A stretch of DNA of 39,520 nt from Methanobacteriota archaeon (GTDB lineage Archaea; Thermoplasmatota; Poseidoniia; Poseidoniales; Thalassarchaeaceae): NCBI GenBank assembly GCA_002708385.1, contig PANM01000038.1:1-39520 (forward strand). The letters are read 5' to 3'. The notes under the pieces were generated by a model. That model worked only from the letters and a program-made list of their open reading frames with translations. It searched no databases and was not told the DNA's origin. Below, piece by piece: positions 17,775-27,786 of this stretch (its first letter is position 1; each line of letters opens with the position of its first letter). Position numbers and translations under genes: made by a program.

Positions 17775-20700
17775 TGGCAGAGAAGCCACTAGACCTCAGG
17801 CCACTAGTCTTAGTGGTGATGATTCTAATCATGGATATGGGGATTGGAGTATCCGCATCTCCAATCATTCAAAATGAAGAATTAATTAGTCAAGAAAGAC
17901 CCGAAAATTGGCCTCCTGCCCTAATTTGTGGGGATACAGAATGTGAACCAATCGATCGTTCAACTCGAGAACCCCCTTTCGATGCAGGATTCCCGGTGGA
18001 GGAAGAGGGTTGGTGGTTTGGCTATTGGTATGATTTGGACTCAAATGGAATGGATGATAGATTACAAAGAATCATCGCGGGCCAGCGTCAATCTGTCTCC
18101 CCCACAGCAATTATTGGATTGGATGGAAAACCCACAGTCGCAATAGTCGTAGATTATGCTTGGCATCCCGGTGATAGCGATAAATCTGCCCTAAAGGATG
18201 TTCTGGAGTCTCATGGCTGGGATCAAGATGGATCTTGGTTCTTCGAGATGGATATTCTAGACAGTATAGTTCTGGACCATGTGCCAGTTAGTGCTTTAAT
18301 CGAGATCTGGCAATTAGACGGGGTTGTCATGGTTGAGGAACAAAATGTAATTGTTCCATTTCTTGATACTGCCACTAGAGGCTCAAAGGTAAGAGATTCA
18401 GAACGTTATGATGAAACCATGCGAGATTTCGGTTACGATGGCTCAGGAGTTGTTATCGCAATTCTAGACACAGGAGTTGATAATGAGCATTTCTCACTAG
18501 ATGACTTCTCTGACCAAAATGACGACAATGAGAATGATCCAGAAGATTTGCCAGATCCCAAATGGGTTGCTGGTTGTGATGCTACATCCCTCAATCAAAA
18601 CGAGTGCAGCAATGAAGGGACGTATGACCCAGATGACGGAGATGGTCATGGAACCCATGTTGCTGGGATTGCCCTAGGGACGGGTGATTCTAGGCGAATA
18701 AATCAGGGATATGCACCAGGGTCCTATCTAGTTGATGTCAAAGTAATGACCGATACAGGTGGAACAAATTCTGCTGCTACTTTGAAAGGTATCAATTGGG
18801 TAGTCGCGAACGTCGAAACCGACTGGGGGAACAATGATTCAAGCGAAGGAATACAAGTTATGTCCATGTCATTTGGAAGTCTTGGGGACCCAAATGGAGA
18901 CGACCCCGGAGATAACGGATCGGCTGCTGATGCTAGGGCGGTCAATCAAGCAGCAGAGGCTGGAATTGTACCAGTTGCTGCCATCGGGAATGATGGGCGA
19001 AGAAGAGTAACATCAGTTGGTGCTGCAGATCAGGCAATTACAGTCGGAGCGATTGATGACAAGGACACCATAGACAGAGGGGATGATTCTATTGCTTCTT
19101 ATTCTAATTCAGGGCCAAGAGAAAGTGACGGAGATAGCGATGAAGATGAGGAATTGAAACCTGATGTAGTAGCACCGGGTTCTGACATGATGTCTGCAAG
19201 ACACGCAGAATCCTCAAGTCAAATTCCAGGAACGCCAAAGCCCTTGGCAGAGGATAGCTACCATGAATTGAGTGGGACAAGTATGGCTTGTCCCGCGGTT
19301 GCTGGCTTGGTCGCGGTGATACTACAGATAAGTCAGGAAGAAGGACTTGATCTTGATCCTGCTGAAGTTAAGGAGATACTAAGAGAAAATTCCGAGCCAA
19401 GGGGTGAGGCCTCAGAACCGGATATTTCGGACACTTGGAATGACAGGTATGGATTTGGAATAATTGATGGAAATAGAATTGTTTCTGCATTACTTGGGGA
19501 TGGTGGAGGCGGAGACCCGGGTGATAATACAACTGAGCCTCCTCCGCCTGGCGAAGGCGATTGGTTAGTTTTTGAACGCCCTCTTGAAGATTCTTGGCTG
19601 GTTGAAGGAGAGACCTATTCGGTGAGAGGACATGTTGATGATGAAGCCAAAACAAATGGTACCATCGAGGAGATTCAGGTCAAGATTGCTTATACTTACA
19701 AACCAGAAGGTTCACCCACTCAAGAAGAGATACTCGTAGATTGGCATACAGCTCAAGGAACTGTAAATTGGACTACAGAATTTACCATTCCAGATTTCGA
19801 AGAGGATGAGATTAATGCCTTGGAAATCAAAATCTCAGTACAGGCACGTAACGAATGGGATCAATGGAGCGACATACAAAAAAGAACTCACGAAATTGGC
19901 AGGGTCACATTGACTTTAGACAGCCCGAGTGGACAAAATTCAGTTGTAGGCGATGTGCAATTCGAAGGAGAATATGAAACTGTAAATGGCGGTACTATCC
20001 AATGGAGAATTGGGAAAGAAGATTGGGTTGATGCCCGAACCTATTTTGGTTCAGGAGGAACTACTGATATGTTCAGTTTTTCTTGGGACTCGACTGAACA
20101 TCCGGATGGCTCTCAACGTATTTCATTACGCTTTGTTAGCGGAACCGGAGTGCGCTCAGAAGAAGTCAGAGTCACATTAGAAATCGACAATCAACCGCCA
20201 GCTCCTGACTTGATGTTCAGAAGCGGACTAACTGTTTCCGAATGGGGAATTCCTATGTCTGAAACATTCGTTAATTCCTTTGTTGAAGTTAGTACGGAAA
20301 TCAGAAATGATGGCGACCAATCCGCCACCAATGTTGTGGTTTTTCTCCTTGAAGAAGGAACTAGAAAACACGAACTAACTATTCCTTCTATAGACTCCGG
20401 AGATATTGTTCAATTGACTCATTACTGGAACCCACTTGTAGTTGGTAAACGCCAACTAACGGTCGCTCTGGACCCCGGTGATGCGATTTTTGAAATCGAT
20501 GAAACAAATAACGATCAGAGTATAGAATTTGATGTTATTCAGAGACCCGAAGGGGTTGACTTATCTTTCCCCAACGGAGCATTCACAACAACTCCAATAA
20601 TTCCAAGACCAGGTGAACAATTCCAAATTAATGCTCGAATTACAAATTTAGGTTCATTCAGGGCGGAGGAAATTGAAGCGCAACTTCATCTGTACACAAA

Positions 20701-22576
20701 CAGGGGATGGGAGTTAACCTCCTCGACTACAATTCCTTCCATGGAAGGTGCTGAAGCAAAAACTGTATCCTTCGCACAAACATATGAAGAAGGTGGTGCA
20801 TTCAAATTTAGAGTTAGCCTTAGTGGCCCAGTACTTTCAGATATAGATTGGTCTAACAATCAGGCAGAATGGACCGTTGTTGTAGAAAAAAGTACTACCT
20901 CAGGGGGTAGGGCATTAAATTTCCAGACAGGAGAAACCCCAGTTGAAGTGATTGATTTGAATGATGAGGGGCTAGTAGTAACATCCAAAGATGGCGGACT
21001 AGGACTTTACAGATTGAACTCAAACAAAGGTATGACAGCATGCTCGAATATGTTGGAAGAAAAATGGTCGGGTGATTTTGCAGCAGCTACTACTTCAGAT
21101 GGTTTCGCGCACATCGTTTGGACTCGTAGATTCCTCGACACTAATGGTTACTTGAAGCAGACTGTTTCCTATTCAACAATTGATTCTTCTTGTGAGATGA
21201 CGCCAATTCAAGACCTTATGGACCCAATTGTATTATCTGATGGCAAATATTGGGGTTTAGACATTGATGTTGATGGAACCAAATTACTCGTAGCCGGCTA
21301 TCACCGTGACCTCTGGACCGGCGGTACATTGCAAGACTTGACTAGCATCTTTGTCCTAGAAGCTAATCCACCGACCTCCTCAAAGAGTTGGAGCCTAACT
21401 CCAAATGTCATATCTGATATTGATGTAGTTGCAGGATATACAGATCCAGTGCAAATTGAATATGGAGATGAAGATGGGCATATTCTATACCAGTCAATGC
21501 GCAATGATACAACAGGTAAAGAAAGGCTAGGATTATGGTATGCTCACGGAGACATAAAACAATCATCCTGGACTTACAAAAAAGCTGTTGGAGACTATGC
21601 ATCATTAGCACAGATGAAAGTTCAAACGATCGATGGAGATGATAGGCTTGTAGTTGCTTGGAAAGAAGGCACTGGCATAGATAGTATACTAATTACTAAA
21701 ATCGTTGATGATTCATTTAGTGTAATTGAAAACAGTTCAATTGAAATTGCTGCAACTGGGATTTCCCAGGTTGTCTTCATAGAAACCGAACGCGGTATCC
21801 AGCTAATACACGATATGGTTGGCCATAGTGGCCCACAGGTCCACTACGGAATTATCTACCCCGAGGATTTATCGATAGCAATCTCAAATCGAATATCAGA
21901 TGGATGGCTGCATTCCGGAAGTCGCTCACCGATTAGTGGAGAATTAGTTATTGTTCATACTTCAACACAAGGTTGGGTTATACGAGCGGTTATAGATGAT
22001 AGTAAACCAAATTCCGGCCCTGTTGATATCCTAGAAGAACTACGATTTCAACTAGGATTAGATGAAAGTAGTTTCAACATTTTAGTTGGTGGAGTTGCAA
22101 TCGCGGTTTTACTACTTTGTACCATTGTTCTTGGGGTTATGTCAGGTCGTGCAATCCGTTGGATGGGAGGTCGAAGACGCAAACAAGCAGAAGGCATTGT
22201 TATGCTGGAAGATGATGTTGTAGACGTCATAGATGAGGATGATATTACCGTAAAGACGATTGATACATCCTCTATTGTTGAAGTCGTAGAGATGGACGGA
22301 AAAAAGACATCGCCACGTCAAGATAGACGGCAAATGCGTGCCATAAACGCTGAGAGAGCAGAAATCCCTACACCTACACCAAGTATGATTCAACCAACAA
22401 CAAACCAAGGGACGGTTGCTGAACCCTTACCTCCAATAGGTGAAGCACCAGCACCTCCAGAACTTCCTCCGATGAATAAGCCTGTTATTTGTCCAGAGTG
22501 TGAAAGTCGATTTGACGTCGCATTTGAGCTGAAAATGACTCGTTGTCCGATTTGTGCAGTGCGTATCGATCTGTGA
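17774..22576 (+). CDS. Giant subtilisin-like (S8) protease with CARDB-like repeats, C-terminal TM and cytoplasmic zinc ribbon
   Basis: AILDTGVDNEH, DGHGTHVAGIALG, SGTSMACPAVAGL; TM ILVGGVAIAVLLLCTIVLGVM; terminal CPECESRFDVAFELKMTRCPICAVRIDL. Confidence 0.92.
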   Translation: MAEKPLDLRPLVLVVMILIMDMGIGVSASPIIQNEELISQERPENWPPALICGDTECEPIDRSTREPPFDAGFPVEEEGWWFGYWYDLDSNGMDDRLQRIIAGQRQSVSPTAIIGLDGKPTVAIVVDYAWHPGDSDKSALKDVLESHGWDQDGSWFFEMDILDSIVLDHVPVSALIEIWQLDGVVMVEEQNVIVPFLDTATRGSKVRDSERYDETMRDFGYDGSGVVIAILDTGVDNEHFSLDDFSDQNDDNENDPEDLPDPKWVAGCDATSLNQNECSNEGTYDPDDGDGHGTHVAGIALGTGDSRRINQGYAPGSYLVDVKVMTDTGGTNSAATLKGINWVVANVETDWGNNDSSEGIQVMSMSFGSLGDPNGDDPGDNGSAADARAVNQAAEAGIVPVAAIGNDGRRRVTSVGAADQAITVGAIDDKDTIDRGDDSIASYSNSGPRESDGDSDEDEELKPDVVAPGSDMMSARHAESSSQIPGTPKPLAEDSYHELSGTSMACPAVAGLVAVILQISQEEGLDLDPAEVKEILRENSEPRGEASEPDISDTWNDRYGFGIIDGNRIVSALLGDGGGGDPGDNTTEPPPPGEGDWLVFERPLEDSWLVEGETYSVRGHVDDEAKTNGTIEEIQVKIAYTYKPEGSPTQEEILVDWHTAQGTVNWTTEFTIPDFEEDEINALEIKISVQARNEWDQWSDIQKRTHEIGRVTLTLDSPSGQNSVVGDVQFEGEYETVNGGTIQWRIGKEDWVDARTYFGSGGTTDMFSFSWDSTEHPDGSQRISLRFVSGTGVRSEEVRVTLEIDNQPPAPDLMFRSGLTVSEWGIPMSETFVNSFVEVSTEIRNDGDQSATNVVVFLLEEGTRKHELTIPSIDSGDIVQLTHYWNPLVVGKRQLTVALDPGDAIFEIDETNNDQSIEFDVIQRPEGVDLSFPNGAFTTTPIIPRPGEQFQINARITNLGSFRAEEIEAQLHLYTNRGWELTSSTTIPSMEGAEAKTVSFAQTYEEGGAFKFRVSLSGPVLSDIDWSNNQAEWTVVVEKSTTSGGRALNFQTGETPVEVIDLNDEGLVVTSKDGGLGLYRLNSNKGMTACSNMLEEKWSGDFAAATTSDGFAHIVWTRRFLDTNGYLKQTVSYSTIDSSCEMTPIQDLMDPIVLSDGKYWGLDIDVDGTKLLVAGYHRDLWTGGTLQDLTSIFVLEANPPTSSKSWSLTPNVISDIDVVAGYTDPVQIEYGDEDGHILYQSMRNDTTGKERLGLWYAHGDIKQSSWTYKKAVGDYASLAQMKVQTIDGDDRLVVAWKEGTGIDSILITKIVDDSFSVIENSSIEIAATGISQVVFIETERGIQLIHDMVGHSGPQVHYGIIYPEDLSIAISNRISDGWLHSGSRSPISGELVIVHTSTQGWVIRAVIDDSKPNSGPVDILEELRFQLGLDESSFNILVGGVAIAVLLLCTIVLGVMSGRAIRWMGGRRRKQAEGIVMLEDDVVDVIDEDDITVKTIDTSSIVEVVEMDGKKTSPRQDRRQMRAINAERAEIPTPTPSMIQPTTNQGTVAEPLPPIGEAPAPPELPPMNKPVICPECESRFDVAFELKMTRCPICAVRIDL

Positions 22577-22585
22577 GGTCGAAGA

Positions 22586-23218
22586 ATGCGTAGGTTACAT
22601 CTAGCATCTGCTTCCCAAAGGCGACTAACTTGGATAAAACAAAAATTTGAGAACTTCGAAATCACCTCTGCGGCATTACTCTTTGAAGAACCTAAACCAA
22701 AATGGGGGGCACCAGTAAAGGAACAAGTCGAATTTTCTTGTCTGAAGAAAGCACAAGCGGCAGCAAGAGAAGGTATTGTCAGCCAACAAGCAGGACATGA
22801 ACATCCTGAATTTGTAATGGTATCTGATACAATAGTCTCAGACCCAGATGACCCTTTAATGCCAATGGGAAAACCTGACGATGGTCAGCATGCTATGGCG
22901 ATGTTACTGAGACTCTCAGGAAATAGACACAGAGTATGGTCTTCAACGGCACTGATTTACCCCTTGAGTGACTTTGGAGAACATCAGTTGCATGGAGGGT
23001 GGACAGCAGACTTTTGGACGGAATCGGCGGTTGTGGAATTTGATGAGTTAAGCGAAGACAGATTATTGCAATTAGTGAGTAGTGAGTCCTGGAAAGGAAA
23101 AGCCGGAGCATATGATTTGGCAGGGGATGTATCAGAGGATACTAGACTTCTAGATGGAGAAGAGGTTACTGTGCTAGGATTTGCCCCTTCTGCAATAAAA
23201 AAATTGGAATCACTTTAG
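22586..23218 (+). CDS. Maf family nucleotide pyrophosphatase
   Basis: LHLASASQRRLTW (canonical LASASPRR), VSDTIV, KAGAYDLAGD. Confidence 0.85.
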   Translation: MRRLHLASASQRRLTWIKQKFENFEITSAALLFEEPKPKWGAPVKEQVEFSCLKKAQAAAREGIVSQQAGHEHPEFVMVSDTIVSDPDDPLMPMGKPDDGQHAMAMLLRLSGNRHRVWSSTALIYPLSDFGEHQLHGGWTADFWTESAVVEFDELSEDRLLQLVSSESWKGKAGAYDLAGDVSEDTRLLDGEEVTVLGFAPSAIKKLESL

Positions 23219-23221
23219 GCA

Positions 23222-23692
23222 TTATTTATTCCGAGAATTCCACCAAATTGGATCGGACTCTGCCTTTTCGACTAAAATTCTCAAAGCCTTAAGTGTGCTC
23301 TCGTCAAAATGATGCTCGATTCCTTCAGTATCAATATGGGCTGTTTCTTCGTCAACCTCGAGACTACGTAGAAACCTGACAAGTAAACTATGTCTATCTC
23401 TGAGATTTATTGCCGCATTTCTGCCAGTTTCAGTTAGATTTGCTCCTTGATATCTCTCGTATTCAACTAAGCCTTCTTCGTAGAGCCTTTGCAGCATTTT
23501 TGTGACTGAAGGCCTGGCCACTGCCAATAAATCCGCTATTCTGGCAGGTTTTGCTTGACCTTCTACCAACTCTAATTCATGAATTACTTCTAGGTAGTCT
23601 TCAACTCTAACAGAATGGCGTTTCGATCTTCTAACACCATCTGCCTCATGTGCGGAACGGAGTGCTTCGAGTCTTTCACCGTCCATATTCAC
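23222..23692 (-). CDS. DtxR/MntR family transcriptional regulator
   Basis: VEDYLEVIHEL...ARIADLLAVARPSVTKMLQRLYEEGLVEYERYQGANLTETG...RHSLLVRFL. Confidence 0.9.
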   Translation of the reverse strand: MNMDGERLEALRSAHEADGVRRSKRHSVRVEDYLEVIHELELVEGQAKPARIADLLAVARPSVTKMLQRLYEEGLVEYERYQGANLTETGRNAAINLRDRHSLLVRFLRSLEVDEETAHIDTEGIEHHFDESTLKALRILVEKAESDPIWWNSRNK

Positions 23693-24168
23693 ACCTCGAC
23701 AAAAGTTACCCCGCCATGTTTCAAAACAAACTCTCGTTGTAATTCATCGAACCACTGCAACATCTGCGAATCAAATCGTACAGACACCACTTCATCGTCC
23801 ATCAACAAGTCATCCTGAATTCCCTTCAACGTACCCGGAGCAGCGCCACATGAAACACAAGCCCCATCTAAATCAATAACAAGCGAAAGTGCAGATTTAC
23901 CCGAATGCTTTTGTTCAATATTTGATTGCGCAATCAACAGTCCTCCTCCGTGTCCATCAAGAGCAGCCCTTACCGGCCCTAATCTTGCCATAAGAGCAGG
24001 AATTAGATCAGGATGATTATCACTAACCAAATCAATTAGTGAAAGAGAACGAAGTCTGTCTAATTCTTGAGGATCATGGGCTTCCAATACTCTCTTTTCG
24101 GCCTCTTTTGCCATAATCGCCTCAACTTGGAGACGGTATATTTCGGCTAGTTCGTCTCCCTCTTCCAC
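23689..24168 (-). CDS. NifU C-terminal-like (Nfu) Fe-S scaffold protein
   Basis: VRAALDGHGGGLLIA...LDGACVSCGAAPGTLKGIQDDLL with CxxC; ATGA overlap with the DtxR-like gene. Confidence 0.85.
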   Translation of the reverse strand: MEEGDELAEIYRLQVEAIMAKEAEKRVLEAHDPQELDRLRSLSLIDLVSDNHPDLIPALMARLGPVRAALDGHGGGLLIAQSNIEQKHSGKSALSLVIDLDGACVSCGAAPGTLKGIQDDLLMDDEVVSVRFDSQMLQWFDELQREFVLKHGGVTFVEV

Positions 24169-24225
24169 GATAGGTCGGCTACGCCACCCCTACTTCTGAT
24201 TGACCATCATTCCGGCTTGATGCAA

Positions 24226-24244
24226 CGACCGTCTCTGACGGTCG
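24226..24244. promoter_or_regulatory. Palindrome in the divergent nfu/sufC intergenic region
   Basis: CGACCGTC-TCT-GACGGTCG: perfect 8-bp arms, 3-nt spacer. Confidence 0.55.
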
Positions 24245-24286
24245 CATTCAAAAGGGATGATTCTTACCAAGAATTGAGATTCTCCT

Positions 24287-25057
24287 ATGGCATCTAGCAC
24301 ACCCGTCCTCGATATCAACGATTTACATGCTGGAATCGATGATACTCCAATTCTACGTGGAATAAATCTCACCATTCCGTCCGGAGAAATTCATGCTATA
24401 ATGGGACGTAATGGAAGTGGTAAGACCACAACAGCGAATATCATCATGGGTCATCCTGACTTTGAGATATCGAAAGGAACTGTGGAACTTGATGGAAACG
24501 ATGTCCTTGAGATGGAACCATGGGAAAGAGCCCGAGCAGGAGTTTTTCTATCATTTCAATACCCTCAAGCAGTTCCTGGTTTGCAAGTTGGTAACTTCCT
24601 AAGAAAGTCCGTTGCTGCAATCAGAGGTGAAGATGCTGCCAAAGGCCCTGAATTCAGAAGTAAATTGAAGCAAGCAATGAACGAACTCGACATCGATAGA
24701 TCGTTCCTAGCTAGATACGTAAACGATGGTTTCAGTGGTGGAGAGAAAAAGCGCTTTGAAATATTACAGTTGATGCTTTTGGAGCCAAAGCTATCAATTC
24801 TAGATGAAACAGATTCAGGTTTGGATATTGATGGAATTAGAACGGTTGCGAAGGGAATTAATGCCGCTGTTAGAAATTCGGATTCAGGGGCTTTGATTAT
24901 CACTCATTATTCTAGAATTCTAGAACATATCCAACCCGACAAGGTACACGTGCTAATCAAAGGTAGAATCGTCAAGTCAGGAGGCCCGGAATTAGCCCTC
25001 GAGTTAGAAGACAGAGGCTATGATTGGCTTGAAAATGACCCGGAGCAATCTGCTTGA
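24287..25057 (+). CDS. sufC: Fe-S cluster assembly ATPase SufC
   Basis: [38 protein letters not shown]. Confidence 0.93.
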   Translation: MASSTPVLDINDLHAGIDDTPILRGINLTIPSGEIHAIMGRNGSGKTTTANIIMGHPDFEISKGTVELDGNDVLEMEPWERARAGVFLSFQYPQAVPGLQVGNFLRKSVAAIRGEDAAKGPEFRSKLKQAMNELDIDRSFLARYVNDGFSGGEKKRFEILQLMLLEPKLSILDETDSGLDIDGIRTVAKGINAAVRNSDSGALIITHYSRILEHIQPDKVHVLIKGRIVKSGGPELALELEDRGYDWLENDPEQSA

Positions 25058-25077
25058 AAACGAATGGAGAGACAATT

Positions 25078-26487
25078 ATGGCATCAACAGAAGCAAGGGA
25101 AGCTGTAGGTGAGTATAGTGCAGGATGGCATGATCCAGAAAATGCTACTATACGCTTTGACTCTGGATTATCGGAGCAGGTTGTAAGAGATATTTCCGCA
25201 CTGAAAAATGAACCCGATTGGATGACGGAATTACGGGTCAAAGCTTTCCACAATTTCGAAAGTAAACCAATGCCCACTTGGGGTAACATGTCGATGCTGA
25301 AAGAAATTGATTTCGACGCAGTATGCTACTATCTTCGATCATCCAATGCAACCGAAAAAGACTGGGATGATGTCCCCGAAGATATACGAAATACTTTCGA
25401 TAAATTGGGTATTCCAGAAGCGGAACAGAAGTGGCTATCCGGAGTTACCGCACAGTATGAATCCGAGGCTGTTTATCACTCAATAAGAGAAGACTTAGAG
25501 CAACAAGGAGTGATTTTTCTCGATATGGACTCAGGATTGAGAGAATATCCTGAACTTGTCAAAAAGTGGTTTTGTTCTGTTGTTCCATATCAAGACAATA
25601 AATTCAGTGCTCTAAACACCGCGGTTTGGTCCGGCGGCTCTTTCATCTACGTACCAAAAGGTGTTCACGTAGAAATGCCGGTTCAGGCATACTTTAGAAT
25701 CAACGCCAAAAATATGGGCCAGTTTGAAAGAACATTAATTATCGCTGATGAAGGTAGCAGTATCCATTATGTTGAAGGTTGTACCGCACCAACATATTCA
25801 ACGGATTCGTTGCATTCTGCAGTAGTTGAATTAATTGCATTACCCGGCGCCCATATTCGGTACAGTACAGTTCAAAATTGGAGCACAAATGTCTACAACC
25901 TAGTAACAAAGAGAGGAATTGCTCACGAAAATGCAAAAATCGAATGGGTAGATGGGAACATCGGCAGTAAATTGACTATGAAGTATCCTGCTGTAATTTT
26001 GAAGGGAGAAGGAAGTCACGCGGAAGTAATTTCGGTAGCTTATTCAGGAAAGGGGCAGCATCAAGATGCTGGGGCAAAAATTCACCACCTTGCAAGTAAT
26101 ACAACCTCAAAGATTCTCTCCAAGTCGATTTCAAAGGATGGAGGTAGAGGCTCTTATCGAGGTATGGTTACAGTTTCGCCGAAGGCAGAAAACTGCAAAT
26201 TGAACGTTGTCTGTGACGCATTAATCTTAGACGATGGTTCACGTTCAGACACCTACCCCACGATGGAAGTTGCCAATCCAACAGCTCGTTGTGAGCACGA
26301 GGCCAGTGTCTCGAAAGTCAGCGACGACCAGGTATTCTACCTAATGAGTCGGGGGCATTCAGAGGAGGAAGCTCTCGCGATGATTGTAAACGGGTTCTTT
26401 GAACCATTTACTCGCGAATTACCTATGGAATATGCAGTTGAACTCAACAAATTGATGGCCCTTGAAATGGAAGGAAGCATCGGTTGA
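25078..26487 (+). CDS. sufB: Fe-S cluster assembly protein SufB
   Basis: [58 protein letters not shown] open from 25054, ATG at 25078. Confidence 0.93.
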   Translation: MASTEAREAVGEYSAGWHDPENATIRFDSGLSEQVVRDISALKNEPDWMTELRVKAFHNFESKPMPTWGNMSMLKEIDFDAVCYYLRSSNATEKDWDDVPEDIRNTFDKLGIPEAEQKWLSGVTAQYESEAVYHSIREDLEQQGVIFLDMDSGLREYPELVKKWFCSVVPYQDNKFSALNTAVWSGGSFIYVPKGVHVEMPVQAYFRINAKNMGQFERTLIIADEGSSIHYVEGCTAPTYSTDSLHSAVVELIALPGAHIRYSTVQNWSTNVYNLVTKRGIAHENAKIEWVDGNIGSKLTMKYPAVILKGEGSHAEVISVAYSGKGQHQDAGAKIHHLASNTTSKILSKSISKDGGRGSYRGMVTVSPKAENCKLNVVCDALILDDGSRSDTYPTMEVANPTARCEHEASVSKVSDDQVFYLMSRGHSEEEALAMIVNGFFEPFTRELPMEYAVELNKLMALEMEGSIG

Positions 26488-27603
26488 ATGGGTGAAATTA
26501 TGGATTCCGCAAGTCTGTATAAGTCACTGGAGGAGCCCGATAGGGCAGACCATCTTTGGAGATATACACCTTGGAGAAGAGTACATCCAACTGGTGATCT
26601 AACTGATATTCCGGATGCATCAGCACCTAAAGTTGGTCTGACTTGTTTGGATGAAAATGTAGCACTGGTAGGGATATCAATTGAAGAGGGAGGTGTGGGT
26701 GGAGAAATCCTAACAGAATCTGATAAGGTTACGGCTTCTTTCATCAAAGCCGTAGCTCGAGATTCGGCATTCACTCTAAGAGTTGAAAAAAATTTCATCG
26801 CAAGTTCACCAATTATCCTGGACATTGACACAGGTGACTCCGATTGTGCGCTTCACCTTACTCTAGACATTGGAAGAAACTGTGAATTCGAATTAATAAC
26901 TCAAATTAGCGGCTCCGCACCATGGACAGGATTTCTTCGAACTGGACGAGTTGGAAATGGAAGTATACTCAACGATGTTGTAATTGGCCACACTGACTGT
27001 GGAACCCTATTACGAGTCGATAGTGTATCGATTGGTAGAGATGCACAAGTAAAGACTGGTACTGTGAGTTCAGGAAGTGACAATACAAAGTCGGATTTAA
27101 GGTATAAAATGGCAGATACGGGTGGACATTTGAATGTACTTGGGTCGGTCCTTTCAGCACATGAAATGCACCTTGATCATCACATTGAGATACATCATGA
27201 CGCACCTGAAACATTCAGTCGGTTAAACTGGCATTCGGCCTGTGGAGGTAATTCTCGAACTGTAGGCACTGGTATGCTAAGGGTTTCCAAAGGAGCAAGA
27301 GGGGCAGATGCAGGTCAACTATTCCACAACCTATTATTGTCAGATAAGGCGAAAGCAGATTCGATTCCTGAATTAGAAGTTAGTGAACACGATGTGGTAG
27401 GATGTGGCCATGGCACTGCTAATGGACCTGTAGATGAAGAACAAATGTTTTACCTCGAATCAAGAGGATTCGACACTGAGGAAGCTAAAGATGCTCTTAT
27501 CGCGGCTTTCCTAAATACAACCCTTGTTGAGATGGGAAGTGAAACCCTTCACCATTGGTTAGCCGAACACTTACAAGACGAACTGGATGACCTCAAATCT
27601 TGA
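26488..27603 (+). CDS. sufD: Fe-S cluster assembly protein SufD
   Basis: SufBD-like fold; AHEMHLDHHIEIHHDAPETFSRLNWHSACGG...GCGHGTANGPVDEEQMFYLESRG. Confidence 0.88.
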   Translation: MGEIMDSASLYKSLEEPDRADHLWRYTPWRRVHPTGDLTDIPDASAPKVGLTCLDENVALVGISIEEGGVGGEILTESDKVTASFIKAVARDSAFTLRVEKNFIASSPIILDIDTGDSDCALHLTLDIGRNCEFELITQISGSAPWTGFLRTGRVGNGSILNDVVIGHTDCGTLLRVDSVSIGRDAQVKTGTVSSGSDNTKSDLRYKMADTGGHLNVLGSVLSAHEMHLDHHIEIHHDAPETFSRLNWHSACGGNSRTVGTGMLRVSKGARGADAGQLFHNLLLSDKAKADSIPELEVSEHDVVGCGHGTANGPVDEEQMFYLESRGFDTEEAKDALIAAFLNTTLVEMGSETLHHWLAEHLQDELDDLKS

Positions 27604-27639
27604 GTAACCAATTTGGGCTTAATCCTCACCAGACCCATT

Positions 27640-27786
27640 ATGGATCACGATCATTGCGCTTCCATTCTATGTGAATGTGGATTTCAAGGTGCGGCAATTC
27701 CTATGAGGCAACACATGGAATGTCCACGATGTAGAAGAGTCGTAGAAGCATGTTGTGAGGGTGTTCCAGATTACTCTGGACACTAG
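27640..27786 (+). CDS. 48-aa Cys-rich microprotein downstream of sufD
   Basis: Manual translation MDHDHCASILCECGFQGAAIPMRQHMECPRCRRVVEACCEGVPDYSGH*; seven Cys including CxC, CxxC and CC; absent from ORF track. Confidence 0.65.
   Translation: MDHDHCASILCECGFQGAAIPMRQHMECPRCRRVVEACCEGVPDYSGH

Noticed and set aside
26337-26831. 164-aa minus-strand ORF across sufB/sufD
   Set aside because: Shadow of SufB/SufD coding sequence.
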